A model generated the notes under the pieces. It was not told the origin of the DNA. It worked only from the letters and a program-made list of their open reading frames with translations, and ran no database searches. This document shows positions 1 to 8,453 of a stretch of 64,000 bases of DNA, in pieces (within the stretch, counting starts at the first letter, position 1; every line of letters begins with the position of its first letter). Position numbers and translations under genes: made by a program. The DNA is taken from contig JBGUXP010000013.1 of assembly GCA_045222295.1 (NCBI GenBank), forward strand, positions 1 to 64,000, written 5' to 3'. The stretch comes from Colimorpha sp045222295. GTDB lineage: Bacteria > Bacteroidota > Bacteroidia > Bacteroidales > P3.

Positions 1-1
1 A

Positions 2-355
2 GTCAACGAAGGCGTTGCGTGGACGGATTTCTCGCTGATGGGTCGCCGTTACATCGATATTGCCAATAACTGGGAGACGTTTTTGGGCCTTAAGTTTGGT
101 TTTTGGGTGATGACGAACACATTCGAGTATCTTAACGAGAAGTACTCTCGCACTCGCCTTGGTCTGACCGGAGAGTTCGAGATTGGATTGAATTATCGCT
201 TCGACGATGGCAATTACATCGGCCTTCGCGCAGCCTTCCACGTTCCGGGCGGTCATTTCAAAAAGGACTTGGAGCTGCCTGCCGGTCTTGTTGAAAACGA
301 TAAACGGACATTGGGTGGCTATAGCCTGATGATGCAGTATGGATTCAGCTTCTAA
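2..355 (+). CDS. C-terminal part of an outer-membrane beta-barrel protein (partial)
   Basis: The reading frame is open from the left edge of the window, so the N-terminus is missing. About 117 residues remain. They alternate hydrophobic and polar residues, with aromatic girdle residues, and the chain ends in a strand closing on Phe (GFSF), the usual C-terminal signal of outer-membrane barrels. I infer an outer-membrane barrel of unknown function. No enzyme motif is visible. The gene lies 148 bp upstream of porT on the same strand, and that spacer shows no clear terminator. The first ATG in the visible part, at 38, is probably internal because the frame runs on upstream with no stop. Confidence 0.6.
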   Translation, partial: VNEGVAWTDFSLMGRRYIDIANNWETFLGLKFGFWVMTNTFEYLNEKYSRTRLGLTGEFEIGLNYRFDDGNYIGLRAAFHVPGGHFKKDLELPAGLVENDKRTLGGYSLMMQYGFSF

Positions 356-503
356 AACAAAAAAAGTTTTTTTTCTCCCTGAGGCAATATTGAAGCAAAA
401 ACTGCGTTAATATGGGCAAAAACACTAAAAACCGGACGCATATCGAAGAAAACAATACTTGTTGTAAAAGACTTATTTATTAACCTTTTAAAATAAATCT
501 ATT

Positions 504-1232
504 ATGAAAGTATTGTTTCATGGAAAGACCCTGTTCTTGGGTTCGAGAAGCATCGTTATGCTTTTCATCGTCCAATTGTTTCTCCTCTCTAGCCCTGCCC
601 TCGCACAAGAGCAGGACCGTGGAAGGTTCGACAATAAGAAGATTCTCTATGGTATTCATCTGGGATTTACTGCAAACAATGTCGACCTCTATTACACCCA
701 GGGTGGTGCGGCGCACGCCTTGGAGGAGGGCAACCACTCTTTTGCTGTTCCCGGTTTTAGCATTGCTACGATGTTTGATGTCCGTTTGGGAAACTATTTC
801 AGTCTGCGTGCCATGCCGGGAGTGACATGCTTCGGCCACATATGGGAGCCAGGCAACATCTCTGTTTTTGTTGTGCCGTCCGGCACCTACAAAGTGAAAA
901 GTGTTCTCGGTGAGTTGCCTGTCGATGTCAAGTTCCATCCTTTCCGCATGGGCAAATGGCAGCCCTACATCACCTCCGGACTCAGCTATGGCTTTGACTT
1001 CGGCACGCTTCGCGACAGCGACAATGAGGATATTCAACGGCTGAACGGTCACGACCTCCGCTACACTTGCGGTCTGGGAATAGATTGCGACACACGCTAC
1101 CTTAGGGTCGGTGTGGAGCTGAAAGCTGGCTTCGGGCTCCTCTCGCCCAACACTGATGGCACCGACCATTCCAACACCTTCTACTTCCATGGCGGTCCCA
1201 CATTTAGCATTGGCCTCAACATCGAGGCCTAG
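504..1232 (+). CDS. porT: PorT-family outer-membrane barrel, T9SS-associated
   Basis: This 242-residue protein matches the usual PorT length. A hydrophobic signal peptide occupies about residues 15-35 and ends in SSPALA before EQDRGRF. The mature N-terminus has the PorT-like pattern RFDNKKILYGIHLGF, followed by alternating beta strands and a C-terminal strand. PorT is known in Porphyromonas gingivalis as an outer-membrane protein needed for type IX secretion; its precise role is not settled. Other T9SS genes in this window (porP-gldKLMN and plug) support the call. The ATG at 504 is chosen because the signal peptide follows it directly. A generic porin-like barrel of the same superfamily is the main alternative. 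Confidence 0.75.
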   Translation: MKVLFHGKTLFLGSRSIVMLFIVQLFLLSSPALAQEQDRGRFDNKKILYGIHLGFTANNVDLYYTQGGAAHALEEGNHSFAVPGFSIATMFDVRLGNYFSLRAMPGVTCFGHIWEPGNISVFVVPSGTYKVKSVLGELPVDVKFHPFRMGKWQPYITSGLSYGFDFGTLRDSDNEDIQRLNGHDLRYTCGLGIDCDTRYLRVGVELKAGFGLLSPNTDGTDHSNTFYFHGGPTFSIGLNIEA

Positions 1233-1264
1233 CCATTGTCTATTTCTTAATCAACAGCTAGGAA

Positions 1265-1867
1265 ATGAAAAAGGTTTTGTTTCTGATGACGCTATTACTT
1301 GCCGGGATGGCAACGGCATACCCGCAGATGAAAATGCAGTTCGTCGAGGTGCAGCTAGGTCAATCGAACATGCTGCAAGGGAACGGATATTCCCTGTTCG
1401 GCAAGGCTGTCGGAGACAATGTAGCCTTCGGCGAGTCGATACACCTGGGTTGGGGCAAAGATGCTTTGCGAAGCATCGGTGCCTATCTGGGGACGAATAT
1501 TATTTCGATGCCTAATTACGAGGAGGTTGCAGCTACCTTCTCGCTGGGTTTCGAGATGCGTAGTTACTTGGAGGTCAACTCATCGTTGCGATGCTATTCG
1601 TCCATGATGCTTGGGGGTGTTTGCGTTGCCAATGGCTACAAGCTGGCAGCAGAGGAAGAAAGAGAAACCCGGTGGGGTGTGGCGGCAGAGTATGTCGCAG
1701 GCGCTGAGATGTCTTTTGGCGAACACCTGTATCTGGGTGCCAGCCTGCATTTCTCTGCCAACCTTCTGTTTAGTTCCACTTATGAACCTACAGCCACAAT
1801 GCCCGACAAAGGGAGCAATAGCATTATCGGAAACAAGATAATGCTCACCGCAGGGTACAAATTGTAA
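1265..1867 (+). CDS. Predicted outer-membrane beta-barrel protein, function unknown
   Basis: This 200-residue protein starts with a lysine-led signal peptide (MKKVLFLMTLLLAGMATA) cleaved before YPQ. The rest is a run of amphipathic beta strands with a C-terminal AGYKL, consistent with a small outer-membrane barrel. I recognise no specific family. It follows porT by 32 bp on the same strand, so the two may be cotranscribed, and a strong intrinsic terminator lies 55 bp downstream. A role in the T9SS is possible from position alone, but nothing in the sequence shows it. Confidence 0.6.
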   Translation: MKKVLFLMTLLLAGMATAYPQMKMQFVEVQLGQSNMLQGNGYSLFGKAVGDNVAFGESIHLGWGKDALRSIGAYLGTNIISMPNYEEVAATFSLGFEMRSYLEVNSSLRCYSSMMLGGVCVANGYKLAAEEERETRWGVAAEYVAGAEMSFGEHLYLGASLHFSANLLFSSTYEPTATMPDKGSNSIIGNKIMLTAGYKL

Positions 1868-1922
1868 TTCTTGTGCTAATTTAACTATTCTTAACTTAAA
1901 TTTCTACTCTAAAAACTCCTTT

Positions 1923-1959
1923 AGGCCACCCTTTTTGACGTGGGTGGCCTTTCTTTTTA
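1923..1959 (+). terminator. Intrinsic terminator after the porT-barrel pair
   Basis: A 9-bp GC-rich stem (AGGCCACCC / GGGTGGCCT) with a 10-nt loop is followed by TTCTTTTT. It separates the barrel genes from the suf promoter. Confidence 0.85.
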
Positions 1960-1961
1960 TA

Positions 1962-1998
1962 TTTGATTCTGCATTATTCGTTTTTTTTCGTATTTTTG
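1962..1998 (+). promoter_or_regulatory. Putative Bacteroidota promoter of sufCD
   Basis: TATTTTTG at 1991-1998 fits the -7 consensus TAnnTTTG. A TTTG at 1962-1965 could be the -33 element, though the 25-nt gap is longer than usual. The predicted start would leave a leader of roughly 55 nt before sufC. Confidence 0.5.
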
Positions 1999-2059
1999 CT
2001 ATTTGGATTTATTCCGAGCTGTTTTTTATTATTATAGTAATCAAATATTTGTAAAAAAT

Positions 2060-2818
2060 ATGTCACTACTCTCGATACGTAATTTGCATGCCTCTATTGG
2101 CGAGCGCGAGATTCTGAAGGGTGTCAATCTGGAGATTAACGCCGGCGAGGTGCACGCCATCATGGGTCCCAACGGAAACGGAAAGAGCACCTTGGCGGGT
2201 GTTGTGGCCGGCAATCCCAAGTATACCGTTACCGCTGGCGAGGTCATCTTCAAGGGTAAGAATATCCTCGAGATGCCGGTGGATGTGAGGGCCGCCGAGG
2301 GTCTGTTCCTTGGTTTCCAATACCCAGTGGAGATTCCCGGCGTGAGCATCACCAATTTTATGCGCACGGCCGTCAACGAGCAGCGCAAGTACCACGGCTT
2401 GGACCCGCTGAGCGGCAGCGAATTCCTGAAGCTGATGGAGGAAAAGAAGAAGGTGGTGGAGATGACTGCCAACCTTGCTAACCGTTCTGTGAACGAGGGT
2501 TTTAGTGGCGGCGAGAAGAAAAAGAACGAGATTTTCCAGATGGCGATGCTGAACCCCACACTCTCCATCCTCGACGAGACCGACAGTGGCCTCGATATCG
2601 ATGCCTTGCGCATTGTGGCTGGTGGTGTCAACCAGTTGCGTTCCAAGGACAACGCTACCGTCGTCATCACCCACTACCAGCGTTTGCTCGACTTCATCGT
2701 TCCCGACTTCGTGCATGTGCTCTACGAAGGCCGCATCGTGAAGACCGGCCCTAAGGAGTTAGCCCTGGAACTTGAGGAGAAAGGCTACGACTGGATTAAA
2801 AAAGAACTGGAGCAATGA
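2060..2818 (+). CDS. sufC: SufC, ATPase of the Suf Fe-S cluster scaffold
   Basis: This is an ABC-type ATPase of 252 residues, the normal SufC size. Walker A is GPNGNGKST at residues 36-44. The Q-loop region FLGFQYP, the signature FSGGEKKK and Walker B LSILDETDSGLD follow in order; FSGGEKKKNE and the ETDSGLD form are typical of SufC rather than transporter ATPases. SufC is known to drive conformational change of the SufBCD scaffold, where Fe-S clusters are built in the cytoplasm. The frame is open 57 bp further upstream, but the ATG at 2060 gives the standard SufC N-terminus. Its stop overlaps the sufD start (ATGA). No sufB lies next to it, which is unusual since sufB normally precedes sufC. 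Confidence 0.95.
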   Translation: MSLLSIRNLHASIGEREILKGVNLEINAGEVHAIMGPNGNGKSTLAGVVAGNPKYTVTAGEVIFKGKNILEMPVDVRAAEGLFLGFQYPVEIPGVSITNFMRTAVNEQRKYHGLDPLSGSEFLKLMEEKKKVVEMTANLANRSVNEGFSGGEKKKNEIFQMAMLNPTLSILDETDSGLDIDALRIVAGGVNQLRSKDNATVVITHYQRLLDFIVPDFVHVLYEGRIVKTGPKELALELEEKGYDWIKKELEQ

Positions 2819-3744
2819 TTAGGAAAGACATACTGCCCGATGTGTGGAGAGACGACTGGCACTGTGAGGCACCTGCCGAGACGCTCCGTGTGGGGCGTGG
2901 AGAGGAGGTGCGTCTGGTGCTTTGCCATCCCGACGACGCCCCCATGTTCATGCTGCGCGAGGATGCGGGCTACACCGTTGTGGCCGACAAAGAACACCTT
3001 GCTATCGACATAGAAGAAGGGGCCAGCCTGATGCTCTATCGCCTGCAGGGTGTGAACACTCCTGTGCTTCACCTTACCGAACTTGCCGTCACCATGCACG
3101 ACAACGCACGTCTCAATATGTGTACCGTCACCCTTGGCGGCGGCCATGTGAGGAACAATGTGGTGGTCCGCATGAAAGGCGAGGGCTGTGAACTGGTGGC
3201 CAACGGCCTATACCTCATCGACCGCGAGCAGCAGTGCGACAACTATATCTTTGTGGAGCATGCTAAGCCTCACTGCACGAGCCGCGAGCTTTACAAGGGT
3301 ATCATCGACGATGCGGCCCGTGCCCGTTTCAACGGCCACGTGCTGGTGCAGAACGGCGCTGTGAAGACAGAGGCTTACATGACAAACCGCAATATCCTGC
3401 TTACCGACAAGGCCCATGTCGACACCCGCCCTTTCCTGGAGATTTACAACGACGATGTGAAATGCTCGCATGGTAGCACCATCGGACAGCTCGACGAGCA
3501 GGCCAAGTTCTATTTGATGACCCGCGGTATCAGCGAGCGCACGGCCATGACGATGTTGAGCTATGCCTTCTGCGACGAGGTGATTCGCGGCATTGCCATC
3601 GAGAGCCTGCGCAATGCTGTGGGCGATATGGTGAAGAAACGCCTGCATGGCGAGCTCACCTCCTGCGCCGACTGCGCCATTGCTTGCAGCAACCCCTGCA
3701 ATGGCCCTGACGCCCATTTCGAGATTGATGCCAGCAAACTATAA
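2815..3744 (+). CDS. sufD: SufD-like Fe-S scaffold subunit with a cysteine-rich tail
   Basis: At 309 residues this is shorter than typical SufD (about 420-450). The conserved part is the beta-helical core and C-terminal region: a KGIIDD.ARA.F.G...V...A sequence, then the KCSHGSTIGQLDE region and MTRGIS.R.A.. MLSYAF. What is missing is most of the N-terminal helical domain. The end is unusual: CADCAIACSNPC carries four cysteines spaced C-x2-C-x3-C-x3-C. SufD works with SufB and SufC in the scaffold. The start overlaps sufC by 4 bp, implying translational coupling. Assignment to SufD rather than SufB rests on the sufC-sufD order and the short length. Confidence 0.85.
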   Translation: MIRKDILPDVWRDDWHCEAPAETLRVGRGEEVRLVLCHPDDAPMFMLREDAGYTVVADKEHLAIDIEEGASLMLYRLQGVNTPVLHLTELAVTMHDNARLNMCTVTLGGGHVRNNVVVRMKGEGCELVANGLYLIDREQQCDNYIFVEHAKPHCTSRELYKGIIDDAARARFNGHVLVQNGAVKTEAYMTNRNILLTDKAHVDTRPFLEIYNDDVKCSHGSTIGQLDEQAKFYLMTRGISERTAMTMLSYAFCDEVIRGIAIESLRNAVGDMVKKRLHGELTSCADCAIACSNPCNGPDAHFEIDASKL

Positions 3745-3766
3745 TAAAGGTTGAAAGAAGGGAAAT

Positions 3767-3895
3767 ACACTCCTCAGTCAGCACATCGTGCTGACAGCTC
3801 CCCTAGCTTAGGGGAGCAGCAAAGGTACTGCGGTGGCTGCTCCTCTCCTAAGTTGGGGGAGGAGGATTCGCTTCTGCGAAGATGGAGGGGTGTGT
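3767..3895. repeat. Interspersed palindromic repeat A, copy 1 (long form)
   Basis: The element starts ACACTCCTCAGTCAGC and ends GGAGGGGTGTGT, so its ends form a near inverted repeat. Inside are three palindromes: CAGTCAGCAC/GTGCTGACAG, CTCCCCTA/TAGGGGAG and TTCGC/GCGAA. It fills the gap between sufD and the PorE-like gene. It can be read in frame with the latter, but the signal peptide places the true start at 3898, just after the repeat. Related copies lie at 7746, 41469 and 44337. Confidence 0.8.
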
Positions 3896-3897
3896 CC

Positions 3898-5694
3898 ATG
3901 CTGAACAGGCTCCTTGTTTTGTTGCTAATCGCTCTTTACTCACTGTCTTCAGCACTCCGGGCTCAGTGCGATGTGAAGGTGAGTGCCAAGGATGAGGCTG
4001 CTTTCCGGCAGGCTTTGAGTGAGTTGGAACAGCACCATTACCGTGAGTCCTCGCAGCAGCTCCGCCGCGTGGCGCAGCGCAACCCCAAGGCCGCCGAACC
4101 CCAGTTTTGGTTGGGTGTCGCTGCCGTGAAGAACGGCTTCAACACCGCCGGCATCCGCAAATATTTTACCAAGTGCCTCGACCTCTGCCCGGAATACCCC
4201 AACGCCTTGGCGCACTACTATATGGGCATGATTCACTATACCGATGAGCGCTATGAAGAGGCCACGTCTGAGATGGAGACCTACTTCCGTTTGGCCAATG
4301 GTAGCGATGACCCCGAGCAGACCGCTGTCTACGAGGAGGCCTCGGCCTACCTCCACTGGTCGCGCTTTCTGGCCGAGGCGGAACTCAATAAGGCTCCTTT
4401 CGACCCGGTGCCGCTAGCCGGCGTGAGTTCCAAGCGCAACGAGAACCTGCCGTTCATCACCCCCGACGGACGCTACTGTTACTTCCTCCGCGAAGTTCCC
4501 GCCAAGTGTGACCGTGCCGCCTTTTACACCAATGATGTGGAGAATACCACCTGGAAGCTCTTCCGTAGTGAGTGGAAGGATAGCGCCTTCACCACCGGCA
4601 TTGAGATGCCGGCCCCCTTCAATCAGGGCGATGCTGAGGGTGGTGTCACCGCCACCGCCGACGGCCTGACACTTTACTTCTCGCGCATCACCTATACCAA
4701 GGGCTATGCTAACTGTGACCTCTACAGTGCTCAATATGAAAAGGGCTCCGACGAGTATTTTGGCAGCAAGGAGCAGTGGAAAGTAGAGCGGCTGGGCAAC
4801 GGCATTAATGGCGACCTCACCTGGGAGTCGCAGCCCTCGGTGAGCGCCGACGGGCAGTGGCTCTACTTCGCTTCCAACCGAAAGGGTGGGGTAGGGGGCA
4901 CCGACATCTGGCGTTGCCACCGCCTGAAGAACGGCGACTGGAGTCGTCCCGAGAACCTCGGCTCCCGCGTCAATACCACTGGCAACGAGAAGTTCCCCTT
5001 CCTCCACGCTGACGGCCACACGCTTTATTTCGTCTCCGACGGCTGGCAGGGTTTCGGCGGCTACGATGTCTACTTCATCGACTTGGCCGAAGGCGGTGAG
5101 GCGCGTCCCACCAATCTAGGATTGCCCATCAACAGCGAGAGTGACGAACTCTCCTTCGGAGTTACCACCGATGGTACCAAGGCCTACTTCCCGGGGCGTG
5201 TGGCTTCGTCGCGCAGCAAGGACATCCTCGTCTTCGACCTCTATCCTGCCGCACGGCCCGAGCCTATGCGCTGTTGCCATCTGCGTGTCTCTGGAAGGAA
5301 ACAAATCCAATATGTGACCTTCATGCTTTCCTATAACAAGCCTACGGCCGTCACCTTCGCCGAGGAAGGCTTGATGCCCCATATTCTGTGCATGACTGCC
5401 AAGGAATGGAAAGATGAAGGGTCACCCTATGTGGTGCTCTACGACAGCATCTCGCCGCTGCCGTTAAAACTCCTCCCCGGCAGCCGTCTTTCCGAGCGCG
5501 ACGAGAAGGTGCTTGATGCCTGGGCCGAATGGCTCATCGACCACCCCCGCGTGCATGTGGCCATCGAGTGTCCCAAGCTTGCCGACGCCAAAGCCGTCTA
5601 CGACTATTTTGTCAACCGCAAGAAGTTGCGGCCCGAGCGCCTTGTCTACCGTGGCGGCACGGCGTATGAACGAAACCAAATACGATTGCAATGA
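3898..5694 (+). CDS. PorE-like TPR / beta-propeller / OmpA-like envelope protein
   Basis: The protein has 598 residues. A signal peptide (MLNRLLVLLLIALYSLSSALRA) is followed by a TPR-like helical region at about residues 30-140. PD40/WD40-like propeller blades come next (about 170-470), with repeated forms such as F.TPDGRYCYF, VSADGQWLYFASNRKGG and LHADGHTLYFVSDG. The C-terminal 80 residues resemble a shortened OmpA-like peptidoglycan-binding domain (LDAWAEWLIDHPRVHVAIE...). This order (TPR, propeller, OmpA-like) is that of P. gingivalis PorE, a T9SS component, but it is also found in other Bacteroidota envelope proteins. The start at 3898 is chosen because the upstream frame is repeat sequence. 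It overlaps the next gene by 4 bp. Confidence 0.65.
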   Translation: MLNRLLVLLLIALYSLSSALRAQCDVKVSAKDEAAFRQALSELEQHHYRESSQQLRRVAQRNPKAAEPQFWLGVAAVKNGFNTAGIRKYFTKCLDLCPEYPNALAHYYMGMIHYTDERYEEATSEMETYFRLANGSDDPEQTAVYEEASAYLHWSRFLAEAELNKAPFDPVPLAGVSSKRNENLPFITPDGRYCYFLREVPAKCDRAAFYTNDVENTTWKLFRSEWKDSAFTTGIEMPAPFNQGDAEGGVTATADGLTLYFSRITYTKGYANCDLYSAQYEKGSDEYFGSKEQWKVERLGNGINGDLTWESQPSVSADGQWLYFASNRKGGVGGTDIWRCHRLKNGDWSRPENLGSRVNTTGNEKFPFLHADGHTLYFVSDGWQGFGGYDVYFIDLAEGGEARPTNLGLPINSESDELSFGVTTDGTKAYFPGRVASSRSKDILVFDLYPAARPEPMRCCHLRVSGRKQIQYVTFMLSYNKPTAVTFAEEGLMPHILCMTAKEWKDEGSPYVVLYDSISPLPLKLLPGSRLSERDEKVLDAWAEWLIDHPRVHVAIECPKLADAKAVYDYFVNRKKLRPERLVYRGGTAYERNQIRLQ

Positions 5695-7544
5695 AACCCA
5701 TGTACCGCATACTGGCCTATTTGCGCCACTTCCCCGTGCAGATTACCTTCAACGTGCTCTTCAACCTGCTGCATATCTTCTGCAGCCTGGGGGCCTACGT
5801 GCTCATCATCCCCTTCGTGGAGCTGATGTTTGGCCTCAACGGGGTACCTGAGGCGGAGCCTGACTTCGCCTTCAACCAGAAGAGCCTAGTCGACTGGGCT
5901 TTTTGGCATCTCTACCAGTACAAGGCTGCCCACGGCATCTGGGGGTGCCTCTTCATTGTGGCTGGCGGCTATGTGGGATGCTCGTTCCTGAGCAATTTCT
6001 TCCGCTTCATGGCGCAGGTCTTCCTGGGCATCATCCGCAACGGCCTCATCGAGCGCCTGCGCAACGACATCTACCACAAGGTGACCATTCTTCCCGTGGC
6101 CTTCTTCAATAGCAAGCGGCGTGGTGACATCATGAGCCGCATGAGCAACGATATCACCGACATGGAGTGGTGTGTCGCCGTGTTGCAGTCGCTGGTCAAG
6201 GAACCGCTCAATGTGGTGGTCTTCGCAGGCATACTGCTCTTCGTCTCATGGCGTCTTTTCGTACTTTTCTTGCTGGTGCTTCCGGTGGGGGTATGGATGA
6301 TAGCGAAGATTGGCAAGCGTTTGAAGAGCAATTCACAGCGCGGGCAGAAGGAACTGGGTCGCCTTTCGGCGATTCTCGAGGAGTCTCTGGCGTCGCTCAA
6401 GGCCATCAAGTCGTTCGGTCGTGAGGACAGCCGCGAGGAGGTATTCTCCAAGGCCAACAACCGTTACAGTCGCACCATGGTCAAAGTGGCCCGCAGTCGC
6501 GAACTCTCGAGTCCCCTCTCCGAGATTCTCGGCACATTGGCGCTGGTCATTATCCTTATCATCGGCGGTTGGCAAGTCATCGACGGCTCTATCCAGCCTT
6601 CGGTGTTCATCTTCTTCGTCATCATCTTCGCCCGCATCATACCACCCATCCAGGCCATAGTGCGCACTTATAACACTCTCCAGAAAAGCACGGCTTCAGC
6701 CGAGCGCTTCCTCGAGATTCTCGATGCCGATGAGGTGATCCTAGAGAAGCCTAATGCCTTGGTGCTGCCAGGCTTCAGAGACAGGATTGAGTTCCATGAT
6801 GTATGCTTCAGCTACAGGGGGAAGCCGGAAAATCCGGATATTTTGGAAAAAGCGGAGTCCTCGTCCATGGTCCTCTCCCACATCAATCTGGTGGTTCCCA
6901 AGGGGAAGACAGTGGCTATTGTGGGACCTTCGGGTGCCGGCAAGACTACCCTTGTCGACCTCCTGCCACGATTCTACGACTGCACGTCGGGATTCATCTC
7001 CGTTGACGGACATCCTATACGCGACCTCAATATCAATTCGCTGCGGTCACAATTTGGCCTGGTGTCGCAGAACTGCATCCTATTCAATGATACTGTGGCC
7101 AACAACATTGCTTTCGGTTCGACCGGCTATACGCGCGAGCAGATTGTTTCTGCCGCCCGAGTGGCCCATGCCGATGAGTTTATCGACCAGTTGCCACAGG
7201 GTTACGATACTCCCATCGGCGACCGAGGACTCAATCTCTCCGGTGGCCAGCGCCAGCGTCTGAGCATCGCCCGTGCCGTGCTGCGCGACACCCCCATCCT
7301 CCTCCTCGACGAGGCTACCTCGGCCCTCGATGCCGAGTCGGAGCGTGCCGTACAACAGGGACTCGATGCCCTTATGCAGGGACGCACTTCCATCGTTATC
7401 GCGCACCGCCTCTCCACCATCCGTCATGCCGACCTTATCGTGGTGCTTGACCATGGTCAAATCGTGGAACAGGGTACTCATGAGGAACTTATTATGCAAG
7501 AGGGATTGTACAAAAAACTGGTTGATATGCAGTCGTTTGCATAA
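5691..7544 (+). CDS. MsbA-type ABC exporter (fused permease and ATPase)
   Basis: This 617-residue half-transporter has an N-terminal ABC type-1 membrane domain with about six transmembrane helices (residues 1-330) and a C-terminal ATPase. Walker A is GPSGAGKTT near residue 412, the signature LSGGQRQR near 516, Walker B ILLLDEATSALD near 535 and the H-loop VIAHRLST near 568. The family exports lipids such as lipid A, or small hydrophobic molecules; a lipid A flippase role is plausible but unproven. Between the membrane domain and the ATPase (about residues 377-390) is a short extra segment encoded by 9-bp-like repeats. The start overlaps the previous stop (ATGA). Confidence 0.88.
   Translation: MKPMYRILAYLRHFPVQITFNVLFNLLHIFCSLGAYVLIIPFVELMFGLNGVPEAEPDFAFNQKSLVDWAFWHLYQYKAAHGIWGCLFIVAGGYVGCSFLSNFFRFMAQVFLGIIRNGLIERLRNDIYHKVTILPVAFFNSKRRGDIMSRMSNDITDMEWCVAVLQSLVKEPLNVVVFAGILLFVSWRLFVLFLLVLPVGVWMIAKIGKRLKSNSQRGQKELGRLSAILEESLASLKAIKSFGREDSREEVFSKANNRYSRTMVKVARSRELSSPLSEILGTLALVIILIIGGWQVIDGSIQPSVFIFFVIIFARIIPPIQAIVRTYNTLQKSTASAERFLEILDADEVILEKPNALVLPGFRDRIEFHDVCFSYRGKPENPDILEKAESSSMVLSHINLVVPKGKTVAIVGPSGAGKTTLVDLLPRFYDCTSGFISVDGHPIRDLNINSLRSQFGLVSQNCILFNDTVANNIAFGSTGYTREQIVSAARVAHADEFIDQLPQGYDTPIGDRGLNLSGGQRQRLSIARAVLRDTPILLLDEATSALDAESERAVQQGLDALMQGRTSIVIAHRLSTIRHADLIVVLDHGQIVEQGTHEELIMQEGLYKKLVDMQSFA
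6822..6861. repeat. Degenerate 9-bp tandem repeat inside the ABC exporter gene
   Basis: The sequence reads as AAGCCGGAA, AATCCGGAT, ATTTTGGAA, AAAGCGGAG, then TCC. It encodes the extra segment KPENPDILEKAESSS between the propeller-like strand ahead of the ATPase core and the next conserved strand. It is weaker than the other 9-bp arrays here, so I hold it with less confidence. Confidence 0.45.
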
Positions 7545-7548
7545 TTTA

Positions 7549-7580
7549 TTTGGCTGTATTGGAAAAAAGTTGTATCTTTG
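7549..7580 (+). promoter_or_regulatory. Promoter of tRNA-Val
   Basis: TTTG at 7549-7552 and TATCTTTG at 7573-7580 are separated by 20 nt, a good match to the Bacteroidota sigma-ABfr promoter. The mature tRNA begins at 7591. Confidence 0.8.
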
Positions 7581-7590
7581 CACGCTTTTT

Positions 7591-7668
7591 GGGAGTATAG
7601 CTCAGCTGGTTCAGAGCGCCTGCCTTACAAGCAGGAGGTCACTGGTTCAATCCCTGTTACTCCCACCA
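7591..7668 (+). tRNA. tRNA-Val (anticodon UAC), CCA encoded
   Basis: The acceptor stem GGGAGTA pairs with TACTCCC. The D arm contains GCTCAGCTGGTTCAGAGC. The anticodon stem CCTGC/GCAGG encloses the loop CTTACAA, giving anticodon TAC, which reads GUA (Val). The T arm contains GGTTCAATCC. The discriminator A at 7665 is followed by an encoded CCA at 7666-7668. A well-matched promoter lies directly upstream. Confidence 0.97.
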
Positions 7669-7745
7669 ACGAGGGCCTTTTGATAGACCCTCTTTTTTTG
7701 TATTCATTCGTCTTCTCTTTATGATTAGCCGCCTGTTTTCTGGAT

Positions 7746-7819
7746 ACACTCCTCAGTCAGCCTGCTCCTCCCCTAAGTTAGGGGAGGTGGCCGCACAATG
7801 TGCGGACGGAGGAGTGTGT
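7746..7819. repeat. Interspersed palindromic repeat A, copy 2 (short form)
   Basis: The ends ACACTCCTC and GAGGAGTGTGT form a perfect terminal inverted repeat of 9 bp. Inside are CTCCCCTAAGTTAGGGGAG and GCCGCACAATGTGCGG hairpins. It lies in the intergenic space after tRNA-Val and shares its ends and core with copy 1 at 3767. Confidence 0.8.
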
Positions 7820-7859
7820 GAACAGGGAAAGGACTCTTTAGCATTATTTAAGATTTAAT

Positions 7860-7893
7860 TTTGTACCTAAACCTCTGAAAATTCGTATTTTTG
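7860..7893 (+). promoter_or_regulatory. Promoter of the alanine-rich lipoprotein gene
   Basis: TATTTTTG at 7886-7893 fits the -7 element, and a TTTG at 7860-7863 lies 22 nt upstream. The leader would be about 45 nt. Confidence 0.6.
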
Positions 7894-7942
7894 CATTTGA
7901 AAAGAAATGAAGATAAAGTATAACCAATTAAAAATCACAAAA

Positions 7943-8389
7943 ATGAAGAAAGTTATGTCGTTCCTTGGCGCTGCCCTTTTTGTCGCCGCCATGACCGTTT
8001 CCTGTGGAAACAACAACACCGAAGCTGTTGACAGCACCGAACTCGAGGCTACCGAAGAGGTCGTCGAAGAGAATGCCGCCGCCGTTGAGGCTGCCACCGA
8101 GGCTGATGCCGATGCCGCTATGCTTGCCGCCGCCCAGCAGGCTGCTGAAGAAATTTGCAATTGCGCTAGCGCTGACAAGACCAAAATTGCCGCTTGCATG
8201 AAGCAAATCCTTGCCACCTCCTACCAGGCCTACCAGAACAACGACAAGTTTGTCAATGCTGTTAAGGAAGGTGTTGGCCAGTGCGCAATGAACAAGGCCA
8301 AAGAGAAAGCTGCTCAGGAAGTCAACAAGGCTGTTGACAAAGCCGCTGAGAAAGCTGCTGATGAACTCTCCAAGAAACTCAAATTCTAA
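7943..8389 (+). CDS. Small alanine/glutamate-rich lipoprotein, function unknown
   Basis: This 148-residue protein has a lipoprotein signal peptide with the lipobox-like MTVSC at about residues 16-20, followed by GNNN. The mature part starts acidic (TEAVDSTELEATEEVVEE), then becomes alanine-rich and probably helical, with three further cysteines (ICNC and AAC regions) and a lysine-rich end. It resembles the lipoprotein at 9514 in its N-terminal half (CGNNNTEA versus CNNNNTEA), so the two may be paralogues with different tails. The ATG at 7943 is preferred over one at 7907 because it directly precedes the signal peptide. A strong terminator follows. Confidence 0.75.
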   Translation: MKKVMSFLGAALFVAAMTVSCGNNNTEAVDSTELEATEEVVEENAAAVEAATEADADAAMLAAAQQAAEEICNCASADKTKIAACMKQILATSYQAYQNNDKFVNAVKEGVGQCAMNKAKEKAAQEVNKAVDKAAEKAADELSKKLKF

Positions 8390-8403
8390 GTTTGAATCCT
8401 GAT

Positions 8404-8442
8404 AAAGGCAGGTCCACACTCTTGCGGACCTGCCTTTTTTTT
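8404..8442 (+). terminator. Strong intrinsic terminator after the lipoprotein gene
   Basis: A perfect 12-bp stem, AAAGGCAGGTCC/GGACCTGCCTTT, with a 10-nt loop is followed by a T run. Confidence 0.92.
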
Positions 8443-8453
8443 ATTTCCCACCG

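Noticed and set aside
3751..3897. N-terminal extension of the PorE-like protein from the ATG at 3751
   Set aside because: The extension is encoded by palindromic repeat A and would place 49 residues before the signal peptide.
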